Positions 25,601 through 32,608 of a DNA stretch of 34,251 nucleotides are shown here, one piece after another. Each line of letters starts with the position of its first letter. The stretch's first letter is position 1. The DNA is taken from contig CAIZNN010000105.1 of NCBI GenBank assembly GCA_903934285.1, forward strand, positions 1 to 34,251. Reading direction: 5' to 3'. Origin of the DNA: Akkermansiaceae bacterium (GTDB taxonomy: Bacteria > Verrucomicrobiota > Verrucomicrobiia > Verrucomicrobiales > Akkermansiaceae). Position numbers and translations under genes: made by a program. The notes under the pieces were generated by a model that worked only from the letters and a program-made list of their open reading frames with translations, was not told the origin of the DNA and did no database searches.

Positions 25601-26360
25601 CTGCGTCGATGGCGCCTTCAACGTCAACTCCACCAGCGTCGAGGCGTGGAAAGCGGTCCTCGGCGCCACCCGCCGCCTGTCCGCGGATGGCAAATCCATG
25701 GTCTTCCCCCGCGTGCTGGCGCCGCCCGGCGGCCAGTGGACTGCCAACGATGCCACCGACGCCCAAGCGGCCTGGTCGGGCATGCGCGCGCTCAGCCCTG
25801 AGGAAATCGACCGCCTTGCCCGCGCCATCGTCGTGGAAGTGCACAAGCGCGGGCCATTCCTCTCGCTGGCGGATTTTGTCAACCGCCGTCTGGCAGATGA
25901 TGACAGCGGGCGCATGGGCGCGCTGCAGGCCGCCATCGAGGCCGCCGGCTTGAATGCGCGGCTGCAGGCGGTCTATCCGCTAGACAACACCCGCCCGCTG
26001 CCCGACTACGTGCATCCCGACAACATCCAGGACGCCACCCGGCTGGAGCAAACGCTCAAGCCCGATTGCAAGGCGTGGGGCATCCCCGCCTATCTAACGC
26101 AAGGGGATCTGCTGCAAGTGCTTGGTCCCATGCTCACCGCCCGCTCGGACTCCTTCATCATCCGCGCCTACGGCGACGCGGCCGATGCCGGCGGCAAAGT
26201 CCAGGCCCGCGCGTGGTGTGAGGCGGTCATCCAACGCTGTCCTGAGCCGCTTGTGCCCGACGCCTCCGGCCTGAACTCTGCCAACCTCGGCAAACCCTCG
26301 GACCTGGGCCGGCGTTTCGTGGTCAAATCGTTCCGCTGGCTGCGCCCGGGGGAAGTGTGA
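22656..26360 (+). CDS. Giant prepilin-like protein, Verru_Chthon cassette protein A-like
   Basis: A 1234-residue protein that starts with a type IV pilin-like N-terminus: KQPSRFPVRGFALVVVMSLL followed by a long hydrophobic helix (residues about 16-37). In pseudopilins the cleavage point is after a G before F/[A/M/T]LVE; here the Gly15-Phe16 pair is the equivalent, but the usual Glu5 is replaced by Val. Next come ARLALMLALGELQRQAGPD and a 'WTGVW' block, features I associate with the TIGR02600 family (Verru_Chthon cassette protein A), which is found only in Verrucomicrobiota. The rest is extracellular-looking and lacks known enzyme motifs. Function is unknown; a role in secretion or surface structure is inferred from the N-terminus. 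Cassette proteins B, C and D are not seen nearby. No ribosome-binding site is clear. The stop is followed at once by a 15-bp direct repeat. Confidence 0.65.
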   Translation: MKQNLKQPSRFPVRGFALVVVMSLLVLLTILGVGLLNLSTIALRGSGQADYVARAQGNARLALMLALGELQRQAGPDTRATAAASILSTTGVIHPHWTGVWSTRAAAGGPLLTRDDKAGGLSDTRSPAADREQLALGWLVSGAATGSGVSPRQPLADNPVKLVGPGTVGADAASHEVSAPQVAIDRGGAQPGHCAWWVGDLGIKANIATPDAFEGKLPDPTEPAGGGWFRLMTSQEADASALAEPARLNAAKKRLLASEATPRLINPHAPATPGKHFHEFTTQSQGLLTDMANGGLKRDLTAYFQSNGEIADRAGLCGLSDGDNLVGPANATDKVATRDGINWSDTRHQFTSPRFGLLRRWATVAAPLRDGVFDAIPPKPELDPRVGASNALALANLTPTSIAAADTPGISPILVEGSLFYNMSWHRATPQPGQPPPKHPYQVRIHVYPRFVLWNPYNVNLTLDRCIGMIQGNGRQEMWTESYRMLGSFRMTYLSQWLWMEGGRNLNFAPVGNSFLASAGYTDPYIGCWYFSIPRTTFAPGECLVFSPDKAAEYSGPRSQDDNNYALEANTLSCLAPPHPSRNFHVSNYDDSDSGLDIIPALYWLAPTKAWTSGGIKNQTDDCRVIVKQLGKRTNVTFEDFDALPQLALLSASLQYGGGREARISWSLNEKMAIEDSTDIATHPLTAPPNVRTREGIRLRWFDEHKSNLAGSGSLTISGSLKDTPHFSDALLANWNPRAAYATRSPFDNIAGSLPTSGSLGGPWFFGAYTRDLYDGAVGWDDQMPVPRDGRYHGNPFGPPQENGGRPIVLFDLPRAGTGVLSIGQFQHAKLSEFIWHPSYAVGQSLADPRLADSRLGGLKHTAPPYAGAAKTQTGGFDAEAIGWSDDTERSANREAWATQARAIYQDYPDSDNLVYDLSFELNHTLWDAFFLSTGSSHAKQQFLTNQAHPPLPNGRMRLAPITGPAATAEALADFHRSAYALCVDGAFNVNSTSVEAWKAVLGATRRLSADGKSMVFPRVLAPPGGQWTANDATDAQAAWSGMRALSPEEIDRLARAIVVEVHKRGPFLSLADFVNRRLADDDSGRMGALQAAIEAAGLNARLQAVYPLDNTRPLPDYVHPDNIQDATRLEQTLKPDCKAWGIPAYLTQGDLLQVLGPMLTARSDSFIIRAYGDAADAGGKVQARAWCEAVIQRCPEPLVPDASGLNSANLGKPSDLGRRFVVKSFRWLRPGEV

Positions 26361-26390
26361 CGGCGGCTGATGGGACGGCGGCTGATGGGA
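26361..26390. repeat. 15-bp direct repeat x2 after the prepilin-like gene
   Basis: CGGCGGCTGATGGGA occurs twice back to back beginning on the base after the TGA stop codon of the preceding gene. Two copies only; probably a small tandem duplication. Confidence 0.9.
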
Positions 26391-26461
26391 CTTGCAAATC
26401 CGCCGGCGGTTTCCCAGACTCGATGCATGCTGTGCCGAAAAGTCGTTCCCAAAGGGTTTCG

Positions 26462-26475
26462 TTTGACCGGTCAAA
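26462..26475. promoter_or_regulatory. 14-bp palindrome covering a possible TTG start
   Basis: TTTGACCGGTCAAA is a perfect 14-bp palindrome with no spacer. The TTG within it (26463-26465) is a candidate start of the helix-turn-helix gene, and AAAGGG lies about 7 nt upstream. Dimeric regulators often bind such sites, and the neighbouring gene encodes a likely DNA-binding protein, so autoregulation is possible. This is inference from symmetry and place only. Confidence 0.4.
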
Positions 26476-27230
26476 AAACCATTCTGACTCCGGAGCAGCG
26501 CGAGGAGATCCTACGCCGCCTTGCCACCGGGGAAACCCAAACGGCGGTGGCCAAGGATTTCAATGTCACGCGGGCGGCCGTCTCGCTGATCAAGCAACGC
26601 ACCGCCGACCCGGCGCGCTTCGCCGCGAGGTATGACCTCAAGAAGCGCCTCTCGGCCGAAGAAGCCGACCTGCTCAAACAGACCTTCGACAACTCGCTGC
26701 CCAAAGACCACGAACTGGATGTGCTGGGCCCCGCCCCATCGAAAATGTGGACCTTGGAGCGCGGCTACGCCCTTGCCGGGAAGCTCTTTGGCAGGCAGCC
26801 GAGCATGCGCGTGATGAAATCCTGCATGGGCAGGCATCTCGCCCGCCGCCCCGATGGCGAACTCACGCCGCCCGAACCTCCGCCGCCCCGCGACCTCCGC
26901 CGGTTGCCACCGGAATTGGCGGCCGACAAGGATTTCGTCAAATACTACCTCTCGCCCATCGCCTTGCAGATCGAGCAACGCGAATACGAACTCGCCCTCG
27001 AACACTATCACAAACACCGCGCCGAACTCGAAAAACGCCAAGCCTCACGCGACATCCTGCCGGCGGAATTGGCGGACGGCGAATGGGAGGATAACTGGGC
27101 GCCGCCGCCCCTGACCGGCGACCACTCCGACCCGCCGCCCACACCGGCACCGGGCCACCGCGTCGGCAAGCACGCCAAGAGCAAGGGCAATCCCTTCACC
27201 AAGGCGAAGCGCAAGAAGAAACGCCGCTGA
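26463..27230 (+). CDS. Helix-turn-helix protein with a basic tail, unknown function
   Basis: About 255 residues from TTG 26463. Near the N-terminus ILTPEQREEILRRLATGETQ, TAVAKDFNVTRAAVSLIKQR is a clear homeodomain-like helix-turn-helix of the resolvase/transposase and sporulation-regulator kind, ending in the recognition helix. A middle region (SAEEADLLKQTFDNSLPKDH, MWTLERGYALAGKLFGRQPS) is unassigned. It resembles the HTH-plus-winged segment of transposase N-termini, but no DDE catalytic part is present. A Pro-rich stretch (PPEPPPPRDLRRLPPE) follows, then a helical region, and the C-terminus is strongly basic (KHAKSKGNPFTKAKRKKKRR), fitting nucleic-acid contact. A longer start is ATG 26427; TTG is preferred for its upstream AAAGGG. 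It directly follows the prepilin-like gene; a link is unproven. Confidence 0.6.
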   Translation: MTGQKTILTPEQREEILRRLATGETQTAVAKDFNVTRAAVSLIKQRTADPARFAARYDLKKRLSAEEADLLKQTFDNSLPKDHELDVLGPAPSKMWTLERGYALAGKLFGRQPSMRVMKSCMGRHLARRPDGELTPPEPPPPRDLRRLPPELAADKDFVKYYLSPIALQIEQREYELALEHYHKHRAELEKRQASRDILPAELADGEWEDNWAPPPLTGDHSDPPPTPAPGHRVGKHAKSKGNPFTKAKRKKKRR

Positions 27231-27305
27231 CCGCGGCACGACGGTTGGCGCGCGCCCGCCAAATCCAAACATTGACCCGCCCCGGCGCCGCCGCTAGAAC
27301 CCGCC

Positions 27306-29333
27306 ATGCCCGATGCCCCTGCCCGCCTGACGGATGCCGCCCTGCAACCGCTTGCGGCTCAACCCGAACTGCGCCAGACCTGCCTCAAGTTGTTAGAAAA
27401 CATGCCGCAAGCGGCCCATCCGGGCGCCGCGGCGATGATCGCGCGCTGGGAGGCGGTGGATGCCCGCAAGCGCCGCGCGCGGTGGCGCGGGGTACTGGCA
27501 GTGACGTTGCTGGTGGTGTCGGCGTGGGTGCTGGTCGGGGCGGTGGCTGGGGTCTGGCGGAACCAACGGGTGCTCGGCTGGTTCGGGCACTTTGGCACGG
27601 GGCGGCCTGCGCCAGCGCATGAGCTGTTGGGTGAGGGGTTGAGTGAACGCGACCGGTTTTTGTTATTCGGCGATCTAACAATCCGGCCGGAGTCGGAACG
27701 GATGCGATCCCTATGGCAAAGCGCGGCGGAAAATCCGGCATATTTTGCCGAATATGCCTTTGCGTATGCCGCGGAGAACCGGGCGTTGCCGCCGGACTTT
27801 TTGGCAACGGCGCAGCGGCTCGACCCGGACAACTCATGGTTCACCTATCATGCGGCGGGCACCCTCGCCAAAGACTCGGTCAAGCGAGAGAGACAAACAA
27901 GTCAAGCCAAGCAGGCCGGTGAAGCCCCGGCGTGGGAAATCGTCAACGAGGCCGCGCACAAGCAGGCACTGGCATTGCTGCGCGACGCCAGCCGGCAAAC
28001 GCATTTTGTGAACCGGCGCAATGAATTCATTGCGGCGAGGGTGGCGTTGCTGCCGCAGTCAGATCAGGTCTCACGCATGGCGGCGGGGGTTTATCTAAGC
28101 GGCCATGCCGGTGCCGAGGTCAACATGCGTTATCTGGCCGAGGCTATCGCGGCGCAGGCGTGGTTGTTAGGCGAGGCTGGGGATGCGGCGGGCTTCGAGT
28201 CGCTCCTTGGCGAAGTGGACGTGTTCATCAAGACCCTGGCTGGAGTGAAGCATCCCAAGCTGCTCGACGCGCAGCTCTTGAAGGCCAATTGCCTGATCCT
28301 GACCCGCAGTTTGCAAGCAGCCGCGCAAAAACTAGGGCGTGCCGAAGAAGCCGCGCAGCTCAAGAGCATCACCGGGCGCCTTGCGCAATGGCTCAAAGCG
28401 CAAGAGAGCGCGAGGACAACCCAGGCGGTGGACCTGCGCAGCAGCCTGGGCAACGCGTCACTGCTGGCGACTCGCTGGCAGGTGAAATCCCCGCCGCAGC
28501 TCGCCGAGGACGAGTTGAAGCCCGGCCGGATGGCGGAACATTTGTTAGCCGCCCGGCTTGGATCGCTGGCGGTGTGGGTGCTGCTGGGGTTGGGCATGGT
28601 GGCTGTCGCGTTGTTCCGCTTCTGCCTGCCGCAACCGGTGTTGCGCTTGGCACAGCGGATCAACGAGCTGCTCACGCCGGGCGATGGGGCGTGGATCATA
28701 GGCGCTGGGGTGGTGCTGCCTTTCGGCTATGTGACGGCGCTGATGCGCCTCACGCCGCTGGGCGGGCAGGATTGGGGATTGATCCATGGGGGTGCGGCAA
28801 TGGTGGTGGCGGCCGATTTTCTGGCGCTGGGATTGTTGATGTTGATGGTGCCGGTGTTGGTGGTGCGGTGGCGGCTCGGGCGGCGGGCGGCGGCGCTGGG
28901 GATTTGCCGTGGCAAGCCGCTCCTTGGCTGGCTGGCGGTGGCGGCCGGGGCCGCGTTGGTGCCAGTGATTGGAATGAGCCATCCGCCGGTGGACCAACTC
29001 CAGTTCCATCTGATTTTGAAGCTGTCCCTGATCGCCATGCTGCTGCCGCTGCTGCTGCTGCTTGTGAGCAGTCTGGTGCAGGCGCTGGCCGTGACCTTCA
29101 GCCGCCAGTTTTCCCGCGCTGTGGTGGCGCTGGCGTTGCTTCCGACCTACGCCTGCGGCATGCTGCTGCTCATGGCGTCGCTACCGGTCTATCAAGCCGC
29201 GCAGGCCGGCTGGGAGCGGCGCGACTCGCTGACCGAACTGACAGCTCAAGGCATCACCCGCTATGAAGGCGAGGTGGCCAGGCAGTTGCTGCGGGAACTC
29301 CGGGAGGTGTTGGGATTGGATGTGGCGCGCTGA
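27306..29333 (+). CDS. Large multi-pass membrane protein of unknown function
   Basis: A 675-residue protein I cannot place in a family. An N-terminal cytoplasmic part (about 1-58) is followed by one helix (VLAVTLLVVSAWVLVGAVAG). Then comes a soluble region of about 330 residues rich in alanine, leucine and paired helices (LWQSAAENPAYFAEYAFAY, LLRDASRQTHFVNRRNEFIA, AGDAAGFESLLGEVDVF), which reads like a TPR-type or helical-hairpin repeat domain and is probably periplasmic. From residue about 415 the protein has roughly six membrane helices (LAVWVLLGLGMVAVALFRF, WIIGAGVVLPFGYVTALM, MVVAADFLALGLLMLM, LLGWLAVAAGAALVPVIG, LSLIAMLLPLLLLLVSSL, VVALALLPTYACGMLLLM) and ends in a short helix. Layout is seen; function is not. 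It follows the helix-turn-helix gene by 75 bp, so co-transcription is possible. Its 3' end lies within 10 bp of an insertion-sequence remnant. Confidence 0.7.
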   Translation: MPDAPARLTDAALQPLAAQPELRQTCLKLLENMPQAAHPGAAAMIARWEAVDARKRRARWRGVLAVTLLVVSAWVLVGAVAGVWRNQRVLGWFGHFGTGRPAPAHELLGEGLSERDRFLLFGDLTIRPESERMRSLWQSAAENPAYFAEYAFAYAAENRALPPDFLATAQRLDPDNSWFTYHAAGTLAKDSVKRERQTSQAKQAGEAPAWEIVNEAAHKQALALLRDASRQTHFVNRRNEFIAARVALLPQSDQVSRMAAGVYLSGHAGAEVNMRYLAEAIAAQAWLLGEAGDAAGFESLLGEVDVFIKTLAGVKHPKLLDAQLLKANCLILTRSLQAAAQKLGRAEEAAQLKSITGRLAQWLKAQESARTTQAVDLRSSLGNASLLATRWQVKSPPQLAEDELKPGRMAEHLLAARLGSLAVWVLLGLGMVAVALFRFCLPQPVLRLAQRINELLTPGDGAWIIGAGVVLPFGYVTALMRLTPLGGQDWGLIHGGAAMVVAADFLALGLLMLMVPVLVVRWRLGRRAAALGICRGKPLLGWLAVAAGAALVPVIGMSHPPVDQLQFHLILKLSLIAMLLPLLLLLVSSLVQALAVTFSRQFSRAVVALALLPTYACGMLLLMASLPVYQAAQAGWERRDSLTELTAQGITRYEGEVARQLLRELREVLGLDVAR

Positions 29334-29339
29334 GCCGTG

Positions 29340-29591
29340 CCGCTCGTGCGCTGCCGGTGTGTCGGCGCGCGATCTCTTCTCAAAGAGGCTGCTATGGAAT
29401 GGCTCGGCACTGCCGCGGACTTGTGGAACATTGAGGCTGAGCTTGCCGAATGAGGTCTGGAGACTCTTCGGTTTGAAGCCGTTAGATCGACCGTCCCTCG
29501 CCTCACAACGCTCGTAGGCACCGGCCTTGAGGTGGTGGGCGCGTTCGAGGATCATGGCAGCGTTGACGAGCATTTCGGCGATGAGTGGCAT
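29340..29591 (-). pseudogene. IS256-family transposase remnant (N-terminal part)
   Basis: The minus strand reads MPLIAEMLVNAAMILERAHH, then LKAGAYERCEARDGRSNGFK and PKSLQTSFGKLSLNVPQVRG, then SSLFEKRSRAD. This is the standard N-terminal block of IS256/mutator-type transposases (ER-x-x-x-L-x-A-x-x-YER, R-x-G-x-x-NG-[FY]-K-x-[KR]-x-L-x-T, G-x-L-x-L-x-VPQVR). The homology stops about 10 bp from the stop of the membrane-protein gene and the DDE catalytic region is missing. Upstream a stop codon interrupts the frame soon before the Met. It is therefore a broken copy left by a deletion. Confidence 0.75.
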
Positions 29592-29814
29592 GTACTTCGG
29601 CTACTGGCTTGCTGATGTGACCATGAGGTAACCATGGCAAGCGGATGACCCCACGCATTGGCCCGTCATGGACCACGGCGGAGCGCAGTCCGCCGGCCCT
29701 TGGGCGCGCACGTCCCGGGAGCCCGCCGCTCCACCGCAACCCCGGATTTTTCACTGCCGTGAAAATTTTCCTGTCGCCCGGGTGGGGGCTGAGGCACGCT
29801 GGGGACACGCCGCA
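29592..29814. other. tdh: Gene-free stretch upstream of tdh with a hairpin
   Basis: Together with the remnant it fills about 480 bp between two genes. No gene is seen in it. A perfect 7-bp hairpin (TTTTCAC, loop TGCC, GTGAAAA) lies at 29748-29765, 50 bp before the tdh start codon, in the only AT-rich part, and could be an operator or leader structure. The rest looks like decayed insertion-sequence DNA and a GC-rich leader. Confidence 0.4.
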
Positions 29815-30843
29815 ATGAAAGCACTCGTCAAGGCCAAGGCAGAACCCGGATTGTGGTTGCAAGAGGTCCCGGATCCCACGGTCGGGCCGATGGATGTATT
29901 GATCAAAATCCGCAAAACCTCGATTTGCGGCACCGACGTGCACATTTGGAAATGGGATGCCTGGGCGCAACGGACGATCCCGCTGGGGATGCACGTCGGC
30001 CACGAATTTTGCGGGGTGGTCGAGGCAGTGGGTGCCGGGGTCACCGAAGTCCAGCCCGGCGAATTGGTCTCCGGGGAAGGCCACATCGTGTGCGGCCGCT
30101 GCCGCAATTGCCTCGCCGGCCGCCGCCACCTCTGCCCGAACACGCTGGGCGTGGGCGTCAACCGCCCGGGCGCATTCGCCGAATACCTGTCCATCCCGTA
30201 CCGCAATGTCTACAAGGTCAACCCGAACATCCCGGAGGAGGTCATTTCCACCTTTGATCCGCTCGGCAATGCGGTCCACACCGCCTTGTCGTGGGACTTG
30301 GTGGCCGAGGACGTGCTCATCACCGGTGCCGGGCCGATCGGCTGCATGGCCGCGGCTATCTGCCAATTCGCCGGCGCGCGCCACATCGTCATCACCGATG
30401 TGAACCCGTACCGGCTCGCACTCGCCAAAAAATTGGGGGCCACCCGCGCGGTCAACGTCGCCACCGAATCGCTCACCGAGGTCAAGCGCGCGCTGGGAAT
30501 GAAAGAAGGCTTCGATGTGTGCTTGGAAATGTCCGGCCATCCGGCGGGTTTGCGCGACATATTGGAGCACAGTTCCAACGGGGCCAAGGTCTCGCTCCTG
30601 GGCATTTTCCCGGAACCAGTGGCAATTGATTGGGATAAGGTGATTTTCAAAGGCCTGCTGCTGAAAGGAATTTACGGGCGGGAAATGTTCGAGACCTGGT
30701 ACAAGATGAGCAGCATGATCCGCGCCGGGCTGGACATTTCCCCCGTCATTACACACCGCTACCCGTTCACCGATTTCGCCCACGGCTTTGCCACCATGAT
30801 GTCCGGCCAATCCGGAAAAGTTGTCCTCGACTGGACCATCTGA
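29815..30843 (+). CDS. tdh: L-threonine 3-dehydrogenase
   Basis: Zinc enzyme oxidising L-threonine with NAD+ to 2-amino-3-ketobutyrate, which Kbl or spontaneous breakdown turns into glycine plus acetyl-CoA or aminoacetone. At 342 residues it is nearly the length of E. coli Tdh (341). Catalytic zinc site: Cys38 in [13 protein letters not shown], with Thr40 and His43 as the proton relay, and HVGHEFCG. The structural zinc is bound by the cysteines of [15 protein letters not shown]. The Rossmann cofactor motif is [13 protein letters not shown]. All residues expected of an active enzyme are present. The frame is open from 29668, but ATG 29815 gives the family's N-terminus ([12 protein letters not shown]). 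The phosphorylase-like gene begins 77 bp after it on the same strand. No kbl gene is in the window. Confidence 0.93.
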   Translation: MKALVKAKAEPGLWLQEVPDPTVGPMDVLIKIRKTSICGTDVHIWKWDAWAQRTIPLGMHVGHEFCGVVEAVGAGVTEVQPGELVSGEGHIVCGRCRNCLAGRRHLCPNTLGVGVNRPGAFAEYLSIPYRNVYKVNPNIPEEVISTFDPLGNAVHTALSWDLVAEDVLITGAGPIGCMAAAICQFAGARHIVITDVNPYRLALAKKLGATRAVNVATESLTEVKRALGMKEGFDVCLEMSGHPAGLRDILEHSSNGAKVSLLGIFPEPVAIDWDKVIFKGLLLKGIYGREMFETWYKMSSMIRAGLDISPVITHRYPFTDFAHGFATMMSGQSGKVVLDWTI

Positions 30844-30919
30844 GCGCGCTCCACTGCCGTGGCGCGCCAGTTGCATCGTCGCCGCCCCCCTTTCCCATCC
30901 CCGCACTCTTCACCCTGCC

Positions 30920-32596
30920 ATGCCCGAATCCTTCCTGCCCGAATCCTTCCTGCCCAAACCGTTTGCCCATACCTACGACATTGCCCCGCAATACGCCAAG
31001 AGCGCGGTGTACTTTTCCTGTGAATTCGCCATCGACCAGAGCTTCAAAATCTACTCCGGCGGTCTCGGTTTTCTTGCCGGCTCGCACATGCGCGCCGCCG
31101 CCGATTTGCGCCAGAACCTCTGCGGCATCGGCATCCTGTGGACTTACGGCTACTACGACCAATCGCGCGGCGAAGACCGCGAGCTGGCCATCCAATTCCG
31201 CAAAAAACAATACGCCTTCCTCAAGGACACCGGGATTCGCTTCACCGTGCCCATCCACGGCCATCCGGTCTGGGTCAAGGCGATGTTTCTCCCCGGCGAG
31301 CTGTTCGGCACGGTGCCGATGTTTTTTCTCAGCACCGACATCGAGGAAAACGACGACCTCTCGCGGGCCCTGACTCATCGCCTCTACGACAACGACTATC
31401 TGCGCCGCATCGCCCAATACATCATCCTGGGCGCCGGCGGCGCTCGACTCCTGGAAGAACTCGGCGTCGATCCGGCAATCTGGCATCTCAACGAAGCTCA
31501 CGGCCTGTCCGCCGCATTCCGCATTTACGAGCGCTTCCGCCGTCTCGACGAGGTGAAGCGCCGCTTTGTGTTCACCACCCACACCCCGGAAGAGGCGGGC
31601 AACGAAATGCATGACTTCCGCTTGCTGCGGGATTTTTCGTTTTTCGGCGAAGTGCCGGAGGAGGAAATCCGCGCCATCACCGGCATCGACGGCGAGGTGT
31701 TCAATCACTCGCTCGCCGCGCTGCGCCTCAGCCGCTCCGCCAACGGCGTCTCCAAGCTCCACGGCGAAGTCTCCCGCCAGATGTGGAGCAAATATCCTAA
31801 CATCTGCGAGATCACCCACGTCACCAACGCCCAGAACAAGAAATACTGGGCCGACAAGGAGCTCGAAGCCGCGCGCCTGGCCGGGGATATCGCCGCGCTG
31901 CGCCAACGCAAGCGCGAGCTCAAGGAAACCCTCTTCAGCCAGGTCGCCAATCAAACCGGCAAATTCTTCAAGCCCGACGTGCTGACCCTGGTCTGGGCGC
32001 GCCGCTTTGCCGGCTACAAACGGCCCGACCTCATCACCCGTGACGCCGAATTGTTCCGCGACCTCATCAGCAACGCCGAACATCCCATCCAGATCCTGTG
32101 GGCCGGCAAACCCTATCCATTCGATCACGGCGCCATCGACACCTTCAACCATCTCATCCGCCTCACCAAGGACATGCCCAATGCCACCGTGCTCGTCGGC
32201 TACGAACTGGCCCTCTCCCGCCTCCTCAAAAACGGCTCCGATATCTGGCTCAACAACCCGGTGGTCACCCGCGAGGCGTCCGGCACCTCCGGCATGAGCG
32301 CCGCCATGAATGGCTCGGTGAATCTATCAACCTACGACGGCTGGGTCTGTGAATTCGCCCGCGACGGGCACAACTCGTTCATTGTGCCGCCGGCCGACGC
32401 GGCCCTGAGCCCTGAGGAACGCGACCGCCAGGATTTGTTAGAAGTCTATCGGGCACTCACCGAACAAGTGCTGCCGCTCTACTACGAGAGGCCGGATGAT
32501 TGGTACCGCGTGGTGCTCAATTCGATGAATGAGGTGGTGCCGTTCTTCGATGCCGACCGGATGGTCGACGAGTACTACAAGAAGATCTACGCTTGA
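30920..32596 (+). CDS. Alpha-glucan phosphorylase-like protein (GT35), PLP lysine replaced
   Basis: A 558-residue member of the short GT35 group (TIGR02094-like). Seen segments are VYFSCEFAIDQSFKIYSGGL, GFLAGSHMRAAADLR, the WHLNEAHGLSAAFR strand, FTTHTPEEAGNEMHDF, NVTNAQN-like (VTNAQNKKYW), WARRFAGYKRPDLI, ILWAGKPYPFDHGA, and the signature REASGTSGMSAAMNG. In active phosphorylases the residue after GM in that signature is the lysine that binds pyridoxal phosphate; here it is Ser460 (AGC, 32297-32299). Either the enzyme uses a different mechanism, or this is a non-phosphorylase glucosyltransferase. The N-terminus carries a 15-bp in-frame duplication (PESFL twice). ATG 30920 is preferred over a longer frame from 30821 that overlaps tdh. 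Its stop overlaps the next gene's ribosome-binding site. Confidence 0.8.
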   Translation: MPESFLPESFLPKPFAHTYDIAPQYAKSAVYFSCEFAIDQSFKIYSGGLGFLAGSHMRAAADLRQNLCGIGILWTYGYYDQSRGEDRELAIQFRKKQYAFLKDTGIRFTVPIHGHPVWVKAMFLPGELFGTVPMFFLSTDIEENDDLSRALTHRLYDNDYLRRIAQYIILGAGGARLLEELGVDPAIWHLNEAHGLSAAFRIYERFRRLDEVKRRFVFTTHTPEEAGNEMHDFRLLRDFSFFGEVPEEEIRAITGIDGEVFNHSLAALRLSRSANGVSKLHGEVSRQMWSKYPNICEITHVTNAQNKKYWADKELEAARLAGDIAALRQRKRELKETLFSQVANQTGKFFKPDVLTLVWARRFAGYKRPDLITRDAELFRDLISNAEHPIQILWAGKPYPFDHGAIDTFNHLIRLTKDMPNATVLVGYELALSRLLKNGSDIWLNNPVVTREASGTSGMSAAMNGSVNLSTYDGWVCEFARDGHNSFIVPPADAALSPEERDRQDLLEVYRALTEQVLPLYYERPDDWYRVVLNSMNEVVPFFDADRMVDEYYKKIYA

Positions 32597-32608
32597 GGAT
32601 TGCGCGCC

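Noticed and set aside
28160..29266. Plus-strand open frame of 368 codons in another frame of the membrane-protein gene
   Set aside because: Very rich in Gly/Ala/Arg with no motif; the frame of the 675-residue protein has clear membrane helices.
29503..30906. Minus-strand open frame of 467 codons opposite tdh
   Set aside because: Antisense to a well-supported dehydrogenase; its protein is rich in random charged text and has no family signature.
30767..32152. Long minus-strand open frame (461 codons) opposite the phosphorylase-like gene
   Set aside because: It overlaps tdh and the phosphorylase-like gene almost wholly, carries no recognisable motif, and is typical of antisense frames in high-GC genes.
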